A DNA stretch of 64,000 bases from Calliopum simillimum (lineage: Eukaryota; Arthropoda; Insecta; Diptera; Lauxaniidae): positions 43,643,061-43,707,060 of the forward strand of contig OX638369.1 in assembly GCA_951812925.1 (NCBI GenBank), given 5' to 3'. This document shows positions 1 to 9,258 of this stretch, piece after piece; positions within the stretch are counted from its first letter, which is position 1; each line of letters opens with the position of its first letter. Under the pieces are notes generated by a model. That model did no database searches. It worked only from the letters and a program-made list of their open reading frames with translations, and was not told where the DNA came from. Both the position numbers and the translations under genes were made by a program.

Positions 1-645
1 GCATTGAGTACTAGTCGCATTGCCTGTGTGCATGTTAGTGAATATATCGTGTGTGTGTGCGCCTTTGTATTCAACTGGTGAACAATAGTGACCGTGTAAC
101 GAGTATTCAATGCAAGTACCCGTTTTCACTTTTTTGTCTGGCGATTTCTTTTGTTGCAATTTATAATCATTTCTTTTTACCAAGTCGAAAATACAATTTA
201 GCTTTGCGTGTTACGGTTGGTAGAACGTATTACATTCCGGCACTCGTATTCTACTTTATTTTTCGTGTAGAGACCTTCAAGTAGCAAGTCAAGTTTTTCT
301 TTGTGTTAGTGTTTGCTTATATTTTTACTTCTTGCAATCAGCTTGTTCTTGTTGCTCTCTCATGAAAATAACGTTTTGCGTATATATCAACCTGTTTGAC
401 TCAAACACATCTATAAAAAAATTTTAAGATAGTGATACAGAGCGAAGCGGTGGTATATGCAGTGAACTTACATAGTGCTGGAATTTTTAAGTTGAAGTAA
501 CGAATAACTACACACGGTTATTTTCTTACTTTTTGCTTGTGTGATAGGTTCTTTTTTCCGTTTTCCATTCTCGCCGAGTTTTAGAGCAAACATTTATCGT
601 TTTTTGTTTGTTTTCTCAAATGTTCCTTATAATGTCTAGGATATT

Positions 646-1830
646 ATGGAACCAACTGTGCCTATGAGCTCTGATATGGAAGATGAGCTGCTGCGTTCGC
701 CGGGCTCTCAAAAGGAAGCAACTAGGTCCGAATATATGGGCCAAAAGGCACTACGTAAATACAAGGCAGCCGTGCGCATTGTGGATCGATTTAAAGATCA
801 GACAGCTGATAAACTTTCGCCTGAAGATGCCGATAGTCTGAACTGGGCCAAACAAGTGGTTACAGATGGGCGTCGTCATTTCGAGAAAAATGAAAAACTC
901 AAACCCGGTAACCCACTTTTTGCTAATAAAATTGAGGAGGACGTCGTGACCAAGCAAGCCTTGAAGCGGCAGCGTTCTCTGGAGGATAAATCTCCAGAGG
1001 GCCAATTGCTGAAGAGAGGTAAACCTGAATCATCAATGGACCCCCCTATTATTAAGCATACTCTAAGTGCAGTTTTGCGCAACAACCTAACTGTTGCCTT
1101 GATTGATCGCAATGATCCGCTGGGAAAGCTAACCCTGGAAAAATGGAGACTGGTTGAAGCCAAACTAGTGGAGGCTCTGATTTCACGCATGCAGACCCAT
1201 TTGGACAAACCAATGCCCTCATTTGATGGAGCAGGGTGGTTCAATGGCGTCAAAATAATCGCGTGTAGAGATCAGCTCTCTCTGGAATGGTGTTCCGAGA
1301 CAGTCAAGTCCCTTAAAGGCCTCTGGGAAGGGGCTGCAATTGAAATTGTAGATAGGAATAAGATTCCATCTACCCCCAAAGCCAAGGTTTCCCTTCCACA
1401 TAAAATGGAGGCAAACCTGGCCTTAGAGCTTCTACAACGGCAAGATCCGGATATACCTTCGAAGGATTGGAGGGTACTCAAGACAATTGAGTCAACAGGA
1501 CCTGGGACGGGTCAGGTCCTCATCCTTCAAATTAATAAGGAGGCCGAGGATCTGCTCTATCCCAGGTTTGGAAGAATGGCATGGGCAATGGCTTGTGTAT
1601 ACCTCCGACTGAAGAAGCGTAGTCCTAAGGATGAAAATTTAAATACGCTGGAATCTGATGAAGTAGAGAAGGACCTAGGTTTAGAGTCGCTTGCCTCAGC
1701 AGCAGCTAGCGTCTCTTTAAATGAAGCAATAGACACTTCGGCGGATAGTTTGAACTCTACCGTCATTGAGGTTGAGCAGAAGAATGGGCCACGTGATGAG
1801 ATTTCTGCAAATAAATCTGCATCACAGTAG
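646..1830 (+). CDS. ORF1 protein of the non-LTR element (394 aa)
   Basis: First ORF of the element, 394 codons from the ATG at 646. It sits directly upstream of, and overlaps, the endonuclease/RT ORF, so by position it is the nucleic-acid-binding ORF1 (gag-like) protein. The N-terminal half is basic and charged (KKYKAAVR-type stretches, repeated Lys/Arg/Glu). A central segment around residues 140-320 containing FNGVKIIACRDQLSLEWC resembles the RNA-binding-like region I know from LOA/R1 ORF1 proteins. I see no CCHC zinc knuckle, unlike Jockey or I ORF1. The C-terminus is acidic and Ser/Ala-rich. Codon use is balanced and there is no internal stop. The function is inferred from position. Confidence 0.75.
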   Translation: MEPTVPMSSDMEDELLRSPGSQKEATRSEYMGQKALRKYKAAVRIVDRFKDQTADKLSPEDADSLNWAKQVVTDGRRHFEKNEKLKPGNPLFANKIEEDVVTKQALKRQRSLEDKSPEGQLLKRGKPESSMDPPIIKHTLSAVLRNNLTVALIDRNDPLGKLTLEKWRLVEAKLVEALISRMQTHLDKPMPSFDGAGWFNGVKIIACRDQLSLEWCSETVKSLKGLWEGAAIEIVDRNKIPSTPKAKVSLPHKMEANLALELLQRQDPDIPSKDWRVLKTIESTGPGTGQVLILQINKEAEDLLYPRFGRMAWAMACVYLRLKKRSPKDENLNTLESDEVEKDLGLESLASAAASVSLNEAIDTSADSLNSTVIEVEQKNGPRDEISANKSASQ

Positions 1831-4800
1831 TTCAGCTTCAGCTGTGCTGCTTAAAACCCTTGATGAGGGGTCCTTTGACGTGGCGCTCATCCAAGAACCT
1901 TGGATTGCACCAAATGGTGACATTAAGGGCTTGGCGTCACTAAACTACAACTTATTTCACTCTCTAAACGAAGGTAAGAGACGTTCGGCCATTCTGGCTA
2001 AAAAGAACCTCAACATCCTTCTTAAACCTAATTTTAGCACCAATGATATGACCACGGTCATATCAAAAGATGAAAGAAATAAATCTCTGTTTATTACCTC
2101 GGCGTATATGGCCCATGGCGACGACGCCCCATCTGCTGACCTCCGGAACCTAATCCAAGCAGCAGAAACCGCAAAACACAACATTGTGATAGGTGCTGAT
2201 GCAAACGCACATAACACCCTTTGGGGGAGTAGCGATACCAACAGCAGAGGTGAGTCTCTCCTCAACTATTTAAATACTACTAATTTATGTATAGGTAACC
2301 GCGGTAATGAACCAACTTTTGTTGGTCCTTTAAGCCAAAACGTATTGGACTTGACCCTTTACACTGAGAAGAACAACTTTAAGCTTGAAAACTGGCACAT
2401 CCTCAATAAGGCTTCTTTTTCTGACCACAAATACATCGTTTTTACAACAAATTTTTGTTCAACTTCAAAAATTAAAAAAGTTATTCGAAACCCTAACAAA
2501 ACTGATTGGGCGTTGTACAAAACAATAGTCTACAACAAGCTCGCTCGTATAAGCACTACTCCAGTTAATACTATACAACAGGCTGAGGAATTAAATGAAA
2601 CAATTTCGGCCATTTTACTTAAAGCTTTTCATATTACTTGCCCAGTTAAATACTCTTCTAAAAAATCCCAACCACCTTGGTGGAACAAGGAACTCGCTGA
2701 AAAGAGAAAGAAAATACAATCTCTGTTCAAAAAAGCTCGCAAGCTAAATACCTACACCGCTTGGAGTGAATATAGGCTTGAGCTTAAGAAATTTAAAACT
2801 GTTCTGCGTAAAGCTAAACGTTTAAGCTGGCAAGAGCAGTGTACTAAAGTGGAAAGTACCACTGAAGCTGCCAGGCTACGCAAAATATTATCCAAAAAAG
2901 AAATTCCACATCCATTAATCCAAAAAGACAATGGGGAGTGGGTTGCAGATGAGCGAGAAACGGTGGAGGTTCTTTTGAACACTCATTTTCCTGGCTGTCT
3001 GGCAAATCCGACACCTGTTAGGACCTTTGAAAACAGTCCCTTTATGGACTATCCTATTATATTTACAAAAGACAGTGTCTGGTGGGCAATTAAATCATTC
3101 AGCCCTTATAAATCGCCAGGCCCTGATGGTCTGTTTCCAGCCATGCTTCAGCATGCTGGAAAAAGTTTTACGGCAATCCTTATTATTCTCTTTGAAGGAT
3201 GTATAAGGCTTAATATGGTACCAAAGTCGTGGCGAGAGGCAAGAGTGGTTTTCATACCTAAAAGTGGAAAATCCAGTCACGTCAAAGCCAAAGATTTTCG
3301 ACCTATCAGCCTAACTTCCTTCATTTTAAAAACTTTTGAAAGAATTCTTGACGCTTACATTAGAGATAAGTTGCCCATAAATGCTATCTCAAGCTGTCAG
3401 CATGCTTACCAAAAAGGAAAATCCGTGGACACAGCCCTTCACTCAGTTGTTCAAACTATAGAGAGTGCTCTACATTTTCAAGAATACGCTCTGGCTGCTT
3501 TTTTGGACATAGAGGGCGCCTTCAATAATGTGAGCACCAATGCAATCTTGGAAGCTTTAACTAAAGCAGACGTCAACCTTCCGATTCGAGAATGGATTGA
3601 AACACTTTTAAGTGGTCGTATAATTAAAGTGGAATGGGGGCAGAGTGTCTGCCTAAAGTATGCAACTAGAGGTACTCCACAAGGGGGTGTTTTGTCACCA
3701 CTTCTGTGGATAATTGCTATCAACCCCATCTTGCATACACTTAATAAAAAAGGTGTCATAGTCGTAGCCTACGCTGATGACATTGTTATTCTAGTCAAAG
3801 GTAAATTTCTAGACACAATGAGTGAACTTCTAGAAAGTGCTCTCACAATAATAAGCAAATGGGCTTTAAGAAATGGACTTAACGTTAACCCTTCAAAAAC
3901 AGAACTGGTTTTGTTCACAAGGAAACACAAAGTTCCCGTTTTTAGGAACATTTGTCTAGATAATATCAAAATACCTCTATCTAATGAAGCAAAATTCTTG
4001 GGAACAGTCTTAGACCGCAAACTAAACTGGAAACCTAATATAGAAAATCGTATAAAAAAGGCATACGGTGCTTTCTTTGCATGTAAAAAATTCTACGGAA
4101 TCACTTGGGGCTTTGACCCCAAAATCACTATCTGGATCTACACTGCAATAGTGAGGCCCATCTTATTGTATGCAATACATGTTTGGTGGACCGCGCTAAA
4201 CACAGCATATATACAAAAGAAACTAGAACGATTACAACGTCTTTTAAGCATCGGCATCACTGGTGCCCTGAGGTCTACCTCTTCAGAATCCTTAAACGCT
4301 ATACTTTTTTTGTTACCTATTGATCTCTTTGCCAAGGGAGTGGCTTATAATACTATACTTAGGCTTAAAGAATCGGGGGGCCTTAAGCTAAGGCCTTACG
4401 GACACAGTAACGTAGGTAATATTGAGAGTATTACTACTGACTACATGATTCCTAAGCTTTCTATGGAGAAAAAATTCTTGGTCACATTCCCGTCTAGAGA
4501 ATTCTGGAACACACGAGGTGAAGATCCAACCGAAGTAATAAACGTATACACAGATGGCTCTAAATCAGATAATGGGGTTGGAGCAGGTTTCTATGTCTCC
4601 AACTCAAACGTAGAATACTCATTTAAATTGCCAGATGAGTGCAGCATTTTCCAAGCGGAAATTTTCGCGATTAACAAAGCGGTCGATTACCTTAAAGAAA
4701 GTGTAAGCGAGAAGGAAATTGCTCTATACGTCGATAGTCAAGCTGCTTTAAAAGCTTTAAAATCAAACTTTATTAAATCAAAGACAGTTTTTGAATGTTT

Positions 4801-5413
4801 TACCGCTTTAACTTCCCTTAGTGAAAACAACCAGGTATTCCTTCAGTGGGTGCCGTCACATTGCGAAATTTTAGGAAATGAAAAGGCAGATCTATCAGCA
4901 AAAACGGGAGCTCTCTTAGAAGACCAACACATCAAAATTCCAGCACCGCTTCAACATTTCTTCTCTTTAAAGAACGCTCAAATGTTCTCAGTAGCGAATA
5001 GACGCTGGGAACAATCCCCAACCAGCGCTATAACAAAGTATTTTTGGCCTTGTTTTCTCAAAGCAGATTTTTCCAAATATTTACTATCTCTGACGAGGAG
5101 TGAGTGCAGCCTGCTGACTAGAGTTGTGACTGGTCATTGTCTAATTGGTCATCATGCCTTTAGACTGGGCATAGTCTCCAACAACTGGTGCAGAAACTGT
5201 CACGAGCCTGAGGAAGAGGAAACAATTGAACACCTTTTATGTCTTTGTCCTGCTCTTGCAAGAACTAGACTGAAATGCTTTGGTCAGCCATTTTATAATT
5301 CCCTAAAAGAACTCACTAAAATTCACCTAAGTGACATTAAAAGATTCGCTGTGCTTACAGGATCCTTCAGTTTGGACAAACACCATATTGAAAGGACCAG
5401 AGTTTATGAATAG
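1766..5413 (+). CDS. ORF2 polyprotein: endonuclease, reverse transcriptase, RNase H
   Basis: Open frame of 1215 codons; the likely functional start is the second ATG at 1796, which begins MRFLQINLHH. Either start overlaps the end of ORF1 in the +1 frame, so translation needs reinitiation or frameshifting. Endonuclease signatures: QEPW (residues 43-46), GADANAHN (143-150) and SDHKYI (219-224). Reverse transcriptase, about residues 440-720: SPGPDG, PKSGK, FRPISL, AFLDIEGAF, GTPQGGVLSPLL and catalytic YADD at 669-672. RNase H, about 925-1050: YTDGS, the AEIFA glutamate, YVDSQAAL and WVPSHCE..GNEKAD. A C-terminal Cys/His cluster, CRNC..H..C, lies near residue 1142. All catalytic motifs are present, so the product should copy its RNA by target-primed reverse transcription in the nucleus. 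This is the best-preserved LINE in the window. Confidence 0.93.
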   Translation: MRLSRRMGHVMRFLQINLHHSSSASAVLLKTLDEGSFDVALIQEPWIAPNGDIKGLASLNYNLFHSLNEGKRRSAILAKKNLNILLKPNFSTNDMTTVISKDERNKSLFITSAYMAHGDDAPSADLRNLIQAAETAKHNIVIGADANAHNTLWGSSDTNSRGESLLNYLNTTNLCIGNRGNEPTFVGPLSQNVLDLTLYTEKNNFKLENWHILNKASFSDHKYIVFTTNFCSTSKIKKVIRNPNKTDWALYKTIVYNKLARISTTPVNTIQQAEELNETISAILLKAFHITCPVKYSSKKSQPPWWNKELAEKRKKIQSLFKKARKLNTYTAWSEYRLELKKFKTVLRKAKRLSWQEQCTKVESTTEAARLRKILSKKEIPHPLIQKDNGEWVADERETVEVLLNTHFPGCLANPTPVRTFENSPFMDYPIIFTKDSVWWAIKSFSPYKSPGPDGLFPAMLQHAGKSFTAILIILFEGCIRLNMVPKSWREARVVFIPKSGKSSHVKAKDFRPISLTSFILKTFERILDAYIRDKLPINAISSCQHAYQKGKSVDTALHSVVQTIESALHFQEYALAAFLDIEGAFNNVSTNAILEALTKADVNLPIREWIETLLSGRIIKVEWGQSVCLKYATRGTPQGGVLSPLLWIIAINPILHTLNKKGVIVVAYADDIVILVKGKFLDTMSELLESALTIISKWALRNGLNVNPSKTELVLFTRKHKVPVFRNICLDNIKIPLSNEAKFLGTVLDRKLNWKPNIENRIKKAYGAFFACKKFYGITWGFDPKITIWIYTAIVRPILLYAIHVWWTALNTAYIQKKLERLQRLLSIGITGALRSTSSESLNAILFLLPIDLFAKGVAYNTILRLKESGGLKLRPYGHSNVGNIESITTDYMIPKLSMEKKFLVTFPSREFWNTRGEDPTEVINVYTDGSKSDNGVGAGFYVSNSNVEYSFKLPDECSIFQAEIFAINKAVDYLKESVSEKEIALYVDSQAALKALKSNFIKSKTVFECFTALTSLSENNQVFLQWVPSHCEILGNEKADLSAKTGALLEDQHIKIPAPLQHFFSLKNAQMFSVANRRWEQSPTSAITKYFWPCFLKADFSKYLLSLTRSECSLLTRVVTGHCLIGHHAFRLGIVSNNWCRNCHEPEEEETIEHLLCLCPALARTRLKCFGQPFYNSLKELTKIHLSDIKRFAVLTGSFSLDKHHIERTRVYE

Positions 5414-5483
5414 ACGTTAATAAGAGAGTTTGTGGTATCACTATGGACCCTTGCGGTCTATGTGTGGCAATATTGCCGCCACC

Positions 5484-5515
5484 CTAACCTAACCTAACCT
5501 AACCTAACCTAACCT
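5484..5515 (+). repeat. (CCTAA)n terminal tail of the non-LTR element
   Basis: About six perfect CCTAA units sit immediately after the short 3' UTR and before unrelated satellite DNA. Position and purity fit the simple-repeat 3' tail some LOA/R1-group elements carry instead of poly(A). The unit is the complement of TTAGG, the same motif that forms the long array at 15304-15820. Confidence 0.85.
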
Positions 5516-6550
5516 AGGGTTGCCACCTGGTTTTTTCTAATAAATAAAAATTTTCTTCCAATAAATTCCTTAAATCAACATTTTCACTCTGTAAACTAAC
5601 ATCTTGAGTAAAAAACAACGAAAAAAAAAATGTAGGGTTGCCGTATTTTGTTCTGTTATTTTTGTCAATTTATAGAGTGAAAATGTTGATTTAAGGAATT
5701 TATTGGAAGAAAATTTTGATTTTATTAAAAAAACCATGTGGCAACCCTAAAAAAATTACAATGAGTTTTTGGATCGATCCTATAACTTTTCAATAAAGAA
5801 AGTTAACAAAGAAAGGCAAATTTGCGAAAAAAACGTCTGGCAACCCTAAAATGGCAACCCTAAATTTTTGTTTCGTTATTTTTGAACTCAAGATGTTAAT
5901 TTATAGGGAGATAATGATGATTTTAAGCATTTTATTGAAAAAAAGTTTGATTTTATATAAAAAAACCAGGTGGCAACCCCAAAAAATTTACTATGGTTTT
6001 TTGGGTCGATTCTATAACATTCAATAAAGAAAATTAACGAAGAAATGCAATTTTGCGAAAAAACGTCTGGCAACCCTAATATGGCAACCCTAAATTTTTG
6101 TTTCGTCGTTTTTGGACCCAAGATGTCAATTTATAGAGAGAAAATTATGATTTTAAGCATTTTATTGAAAAAATTTTGATTTTATCAAAAAACCAGGTGG
6201 CAACCCCAAAAAATTTACTATGAGTTTTTGGGTCGATTCTATAACATTCAATAAAGAAAGTTAACAAAGAAACGCAATTTTGCGAAAAAACGTCTGGCAA
6301 CCCTAATATGGCAACCCTAAATTTTTGTTTCGTCGTTTTTGGACCCAAGATGTCAATTTATAAAGAGAAAATGATGATTTTTAGCAATTTATTGAAAAAG
6401 TTTTGATTTTATTAAAAAAATCAGGTGGCAACCCTAAGAAAATATGTTAGATTTTTTATAAGTTTATCTAAGCGGTTTAAGGCTAAAATTATTATTTTTT
6501 TTTTAAAATGTATGGCTTAAGCTAATTTTACAAAATAAAACCAGGTGGCA
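5516..6550. repeat. Tandem satellite, ~228-bp unit, with one inverted unit
   Basis: Units share GGCAACCCTAA boxes, a TAAATTTTTGTTTCG box and a CCAGGTGGCAACCC box. The TAAATTTTTG box recurs at 5861, 6091 and 6318, giving a period of 227-230 bases. The first partial unit (5516-5643) reads in the opposite orientation (GGGTTGCCACCTGG) from those after it. The LINE tail joins the satellite at GGGTTGCC, so the element probably inserted into this array. Short minus-strand ORFs of similar sequence here are by-products of the repetition. Confidence 0.85.
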
Positions 6551-6896
6551 ACCTGAATGTTTTTGTATCCTTTTGCTATTGCTTCGTTCTCTTTCGAAAA
6601 GCATAGCGGCAGCGAAGCAAACATTTTGAAATTATCGACTTCAACTGTAGCAGCAAGCGATCGGATTTCGTAAAAGAGCTTCGGCTCTGCTACTGCTTAT
6701 GAATTGAAAAAACAGCACAGCACAGCAGACAGTTCAATTTCAAATTTGTGCTTCGACTGTAGTGCTGTGCTGCGTAATTTTTCTATAGTCGCAGCACAGC
6801 AAATCAATAGGCTAAAAAATAGCTCAGCAAAATCAAACCCTGGCTTTATCGCACACCAAGTAAGAGAGTTTTGAGCGTAGGCCAAAGTTAACATAT
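6551..6896. other. No gene seen; CAGCACAGC-rich spacer
   Basis: Region 3' of the gag-like ORF. It contains several CAGCACAGCA-type short repeats and GCTTCG motifs. No endonuclease or RT motif could be found in any frame, which is why the gag-like ORF is regarded as lacking ORF2. Confidence 0.5.
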
Positions 6897-8117
6897 TTAT
6901 ATTTCCATATCGCTTACAGACTCAAAATTGTCATCGGACGTCTGAGTTGTTGTTTTCCCGAATTCAGCTTCGTTGGATGAAGCTGGGAGAGCTGTTGTAT
7001 TAATTTTTGAAGCGTGGATGTTAATGTTATTCTCTGTGTTACAAGAAGTACTTGTAGAGATATTGTTGTTGGATGGTAATTTTGATGATTGACCGTTATT
7101 TGTGTTTTTTTCTGATGAAGTTTCGTCTAGAAAAGGGTTTAGCTGTAAGTCTTTTCCAGCTGTTGTTATTGTTTCTGTTGTTTTTGTTGGTTTTATGATT
7201 TCTGATTCTTTAACAATTGTAGAATATTGATGAGGAAGCTCATCTGAGGAGGGGATATTTTGTTGTTGCTTGTGAATTTGCACTGCTTCACGCATTGAGC
7301 ATTTGTTTTTTGTTTTAATGGTTAGTATTTCTTTTGTTTGTATAAATTGTTTGCATGTTTTTGAAGAAGAGGGGTGCTCTTCTGCGCAATTAGCACATTG
7401 TATTCTGGTACAATCCACAGGAGAATGAGGAGGTAGATTACAAGTTTCGCAGACAGGTGGACGGCTACAGCGCTTAGTTGTATGTCCAAGTTTTTGGCAA
7501 CTTTTACATCTCATGGGATTTGGGATGTATGCCCGTACTTTAACAGATCTCCAAGAGATATCAACTTTGTCCGGTAAATTGTATAAATCGAAAGTTAGTT
7601 GCACCACTCCACTTGGGACGGGCTTATTATTTATCATTTTTGAGAACTTGTAGGCACTAACGACGCCTTGTAAACTCATCACTTCCACAATTTCAGTCTC
7701 CGAGACATTATTGAGATATGGTGCATATACAGTACCTTTGGTGTGGTTTAAACTGTCTTGATACCTTACTTTTACATCGCAAATACCAGGCAAAATTTTC
7801 AGCGCCAAGAACTTTTCGGCTGTAGCTTTGTCAGTTAAAAGCAACAGAAGACTGCCATCACGGAGTTCGGATATAGATAAGATGTTTTTGGAGACAAAGT
7901 GCAGGGCTTTGTTCACTGCGAAACATGAGTAGCTAGAAAGAGGTTTTTCCTCATTTGATGCAGAAATGACAATATATTTTGGATCAGCTTTTTTGGTAGG
8001 TAGTAAAGATGGAAAATTTTGTATTGGTTTTTGTTGAGTTTTTTTACGTTTCTTATGGGGACTTTCACTAAGCCAAGCAAAGCGATTGTCCCCTAAATTG
8101 GGGGGCCCAGGGGCCAT
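6897..8117 (-). CDS. Gag-like ORF1 protein with three zinc knuckles (406 aa), no ORF2
   Basis: Intact 406-codon ORF. A Lys-rich N-terminus (KKRKKTQQK) is followed by an RRM-like region (about residues 45-200) and then three Cys/His knuckles at about residues 205-260: CKSCQKLGHTTKRC, CETCNLPPHSPVDC and CANCAEEHPSSSKTC. The C-terminal 150 residues are Ser/Thr/Asn-rich and low complexity. This arrangement is typical of ORF1 of Jockey/I-type LINEs and of gag-only telomeric elements such as HeT-A; that family link is from general knowledge. No ORF2 follows on the minus strand and no other LINE domain is adjacent, so it is an internally deleted copy, a rearranged fragment or a gag-only element. Only about 30 bases separate its ATG from the poly(A) tail of the LINE fragment upstream. 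An undisturbed ORF suggests recent insertion or constraint. Confidence 0.8.
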   Translation of the reverse strand: MAPGPPNLGDNRFAWLSESPHKKRKKTQQKPIQNFPSLLPTKKADPKYIVISASNEEKPLSSYSCFAVNKALHFVSKNILSISELRDGSLLLLLTDKATAEKFLALKILPGICDVKVRYQDSLNHTKGTVYAPYLNNVSETEIVEVMSLQGVVSAYKFSKMINNKPVPSGVVQLTFDLYNLPDKVDISWRSVKVRAYIPNPMRCKSCQKLGHTTKRCSRPPVCETCNLPPHSPVDCTRIQCANCAEEHPSSSKTCKQFIQTKEILTIKTKNKCSMREAVQIHKQQQNIPSSDELPHQYSTIVKESEIIKPTKTTETITTAGKDLQLNPFLDETSSEKNTNNGQSSKLPSNNNISTSTSCNTENNINIHASKINTTALPASSNEAEFGKTTTQTSDDNFESVSDMEI

Positions 8118-8145
8118 GGTGTTTCACAAAATTCAAATACTTGTT

Positions 8146-8176
8146 TTTATTTTTTTTTTTTTTTTTTTTTTTTTAT
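8146..8176 (-). repeat. Poly(A) tail of the upstream LINE fragment
   Basis: A near-pure T run on the plus strand (A on the minus strand) lies just past the end of the RT fragment read on the minus strand. It fits the oligo(dA) 3' tail of a CR1/Jockey-type LINE and fixes that element's 3' end. Confidence 0.85.
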
Positions 8177-8250
8177 TACTTAAACCAACGCTCAGGGGAT
8201 AGCCCCTATAAATGCAATGCACCGTGTTGATTTGTAGAAAAGGAAATAGG

Positions 8251-9027
8251 TTAGAGGGATGGGGGAAAAGAGGAGTAGTGTCGATGAACATTTTTTTTAA
8301 ATCTACCGATGTCACAACTGTCGGGAAAAACGCTCGCAGGGAGATTATTCCACAACTTAATAGTACGACCAAAGAACGAATTATCACGATAGTGCGATGT
8401 TCTGTTAAACACCGTTGCAATGCAGTAGGGATGGGCCTGATGGGACGCCCGAGTGCTGCGAGAAAATATACGAACTGATGGAACCAGCCCATAAATTTCT
8501 CTAGAGCACATCCCATGGTAATATCTATAAAAAAGAGTAACACATCCAACGTTACGACGGTGTTCAAGAGAATCAATAGAGGATGCAACATCCGCATCCC
8601 CAATCAACTTCATCGCACGACGTTGAACTCTGTCTAGCAGCTCCAAAGTAGTTTTTGGAGCCCCGGCCCAGATGTGCGAATTGTACTCTAGCTTAGGTCT
8701 AATATAGGCGAAATAGACAGTCCGAAGATCAACAGGAGTGAAGTATTTCTTGCACCGTTTTAGATAACCTAAACACTTGGCCGCTTCTTTCGACACATCG
8801 AAAACATGGTCCGTCCACCTCAGATCAGTTTGAATCGATATGCCCAGAACGTCAAGAGTTGCTGATCTCATAATGTCTACGCCGGCCATATTGAGGGGTG
8901 GAGGGGGACAATCCACTCGTCTGTGAGACAACAGACAGCATTGGGTTTTGCTAGCGTTGAATTCGACCCGATTAGCTCGACCCCACTCGGAGATTGTTTT
9001 GAGGTCATTTGTGAGTGTGGCATTCAT
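8251..9027 (-). CDS. C-terminal fragment of a CR1/Jockey-like reverse transcriptase (5'-truncated LINE)
   Basis: Open frame of 258 codons matching only the region after the catalytic YADD of CR1/Jockey-type RTs. It contains KTISEWGRANRVEFNASKTQ (thumb region), a PVDLRTVYFAYIRPKLEYNS-type segment, LLDRVQRRAMKLIG, and the terminal FFGRTIKLWNNLP box found near the C-terminus of these proteins. The frame runs to its stop with no interruption. Endonuclease and fingers/palm are absent because the element is 5' truncated at about 9033, the usual result of incomplete reverse transcription. It cannot encode an active enzyme. The poly(A) at 8146-8176 is its tail. Confidence 0.88.
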   Translation of the reverse strand: MNATLTNDLKTISEWGRANRVEFNASKTQCCLLSHRRVDCPPPPLNMAGVDIMRSATLDVLGISIQTDLRWTDHVFDVSKEAAKCLGYLKRCKKYFTPVDLRTVYFAYIRPKLEYNSHIWAGAPKTTLELLDRVQRRAMKLIGDADVASSIDSLEHRRNVGCVTLFYRYYHGMCSREIYGLVPSVRIFSRSTRASHQAHPYCIATVFNRTSHYRDNSFFGRTIKLWNNLPASVFPDSCDIGRFKKNVHRHYSSFPPSL

Positions 9028-9258
9028 ATACCGCCTTTTTCTCTCAATCTCCTCAGAGCTTGGACGAATGTTGTTGAAGACGAATTAAATTCGAAAGTAA
9101 AAGAAAAAAGGAAAACACAATTCACACGCGGTCTGCGGTATTATATTAAACGACTCAGAATAGTAAACAAGAGATAGAGACGAAAACAACCGTTCGGCAC
9201 AAATGTTAGTCGACGACTGGTTTTGTTTTTAATTCATTGAAATCAAGAAGAAAAGAAA

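Larger units (their letters stand above)
1..5515 (+). mobile_element. Non-LTR retrotransposon with RNase H, LOA/R1-like, apparently intact coding region
   Basis: Two overlapping long ORFs (646-1830 and 1766-5413) on the plus strand are followed by a short 3' UTR of about 70 bases and a terminal (CCTAA)n run, the layout of a non-LTR element ending in a simple repeat. ORF2 carries apurinic-type endonuclease, reverse transcriptase and RNase H in that order. Endonuclease plus RNase H, with an ORF2 beginning MRFLQINLHH, is what I know from LOA and neighbouring R1/I-group elements of flies, so the clade is an inference. No stop or frameshift interrupts either ORF, so it may be young. The 5' end is not visible: bases 1-645 hold no gene and are probably 5' UTR, but the true start may precede the window and no target-site duplication can be checked. 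Confidence 0.85.

Noticed and set aside
51..284. 77-aa ORF at the left edge
   Set aside because: AT-rich, no recognisable motif, and within the presumed 5' UTR of the non-LTR element.
5888..6348. Two similar minus-strand ORFs (MGPKTTKQKF..)
   Set aside because: They are the same frame of consecutive 228-bp satellite units; similarity comes from the tandem repeat, not from a gene family.
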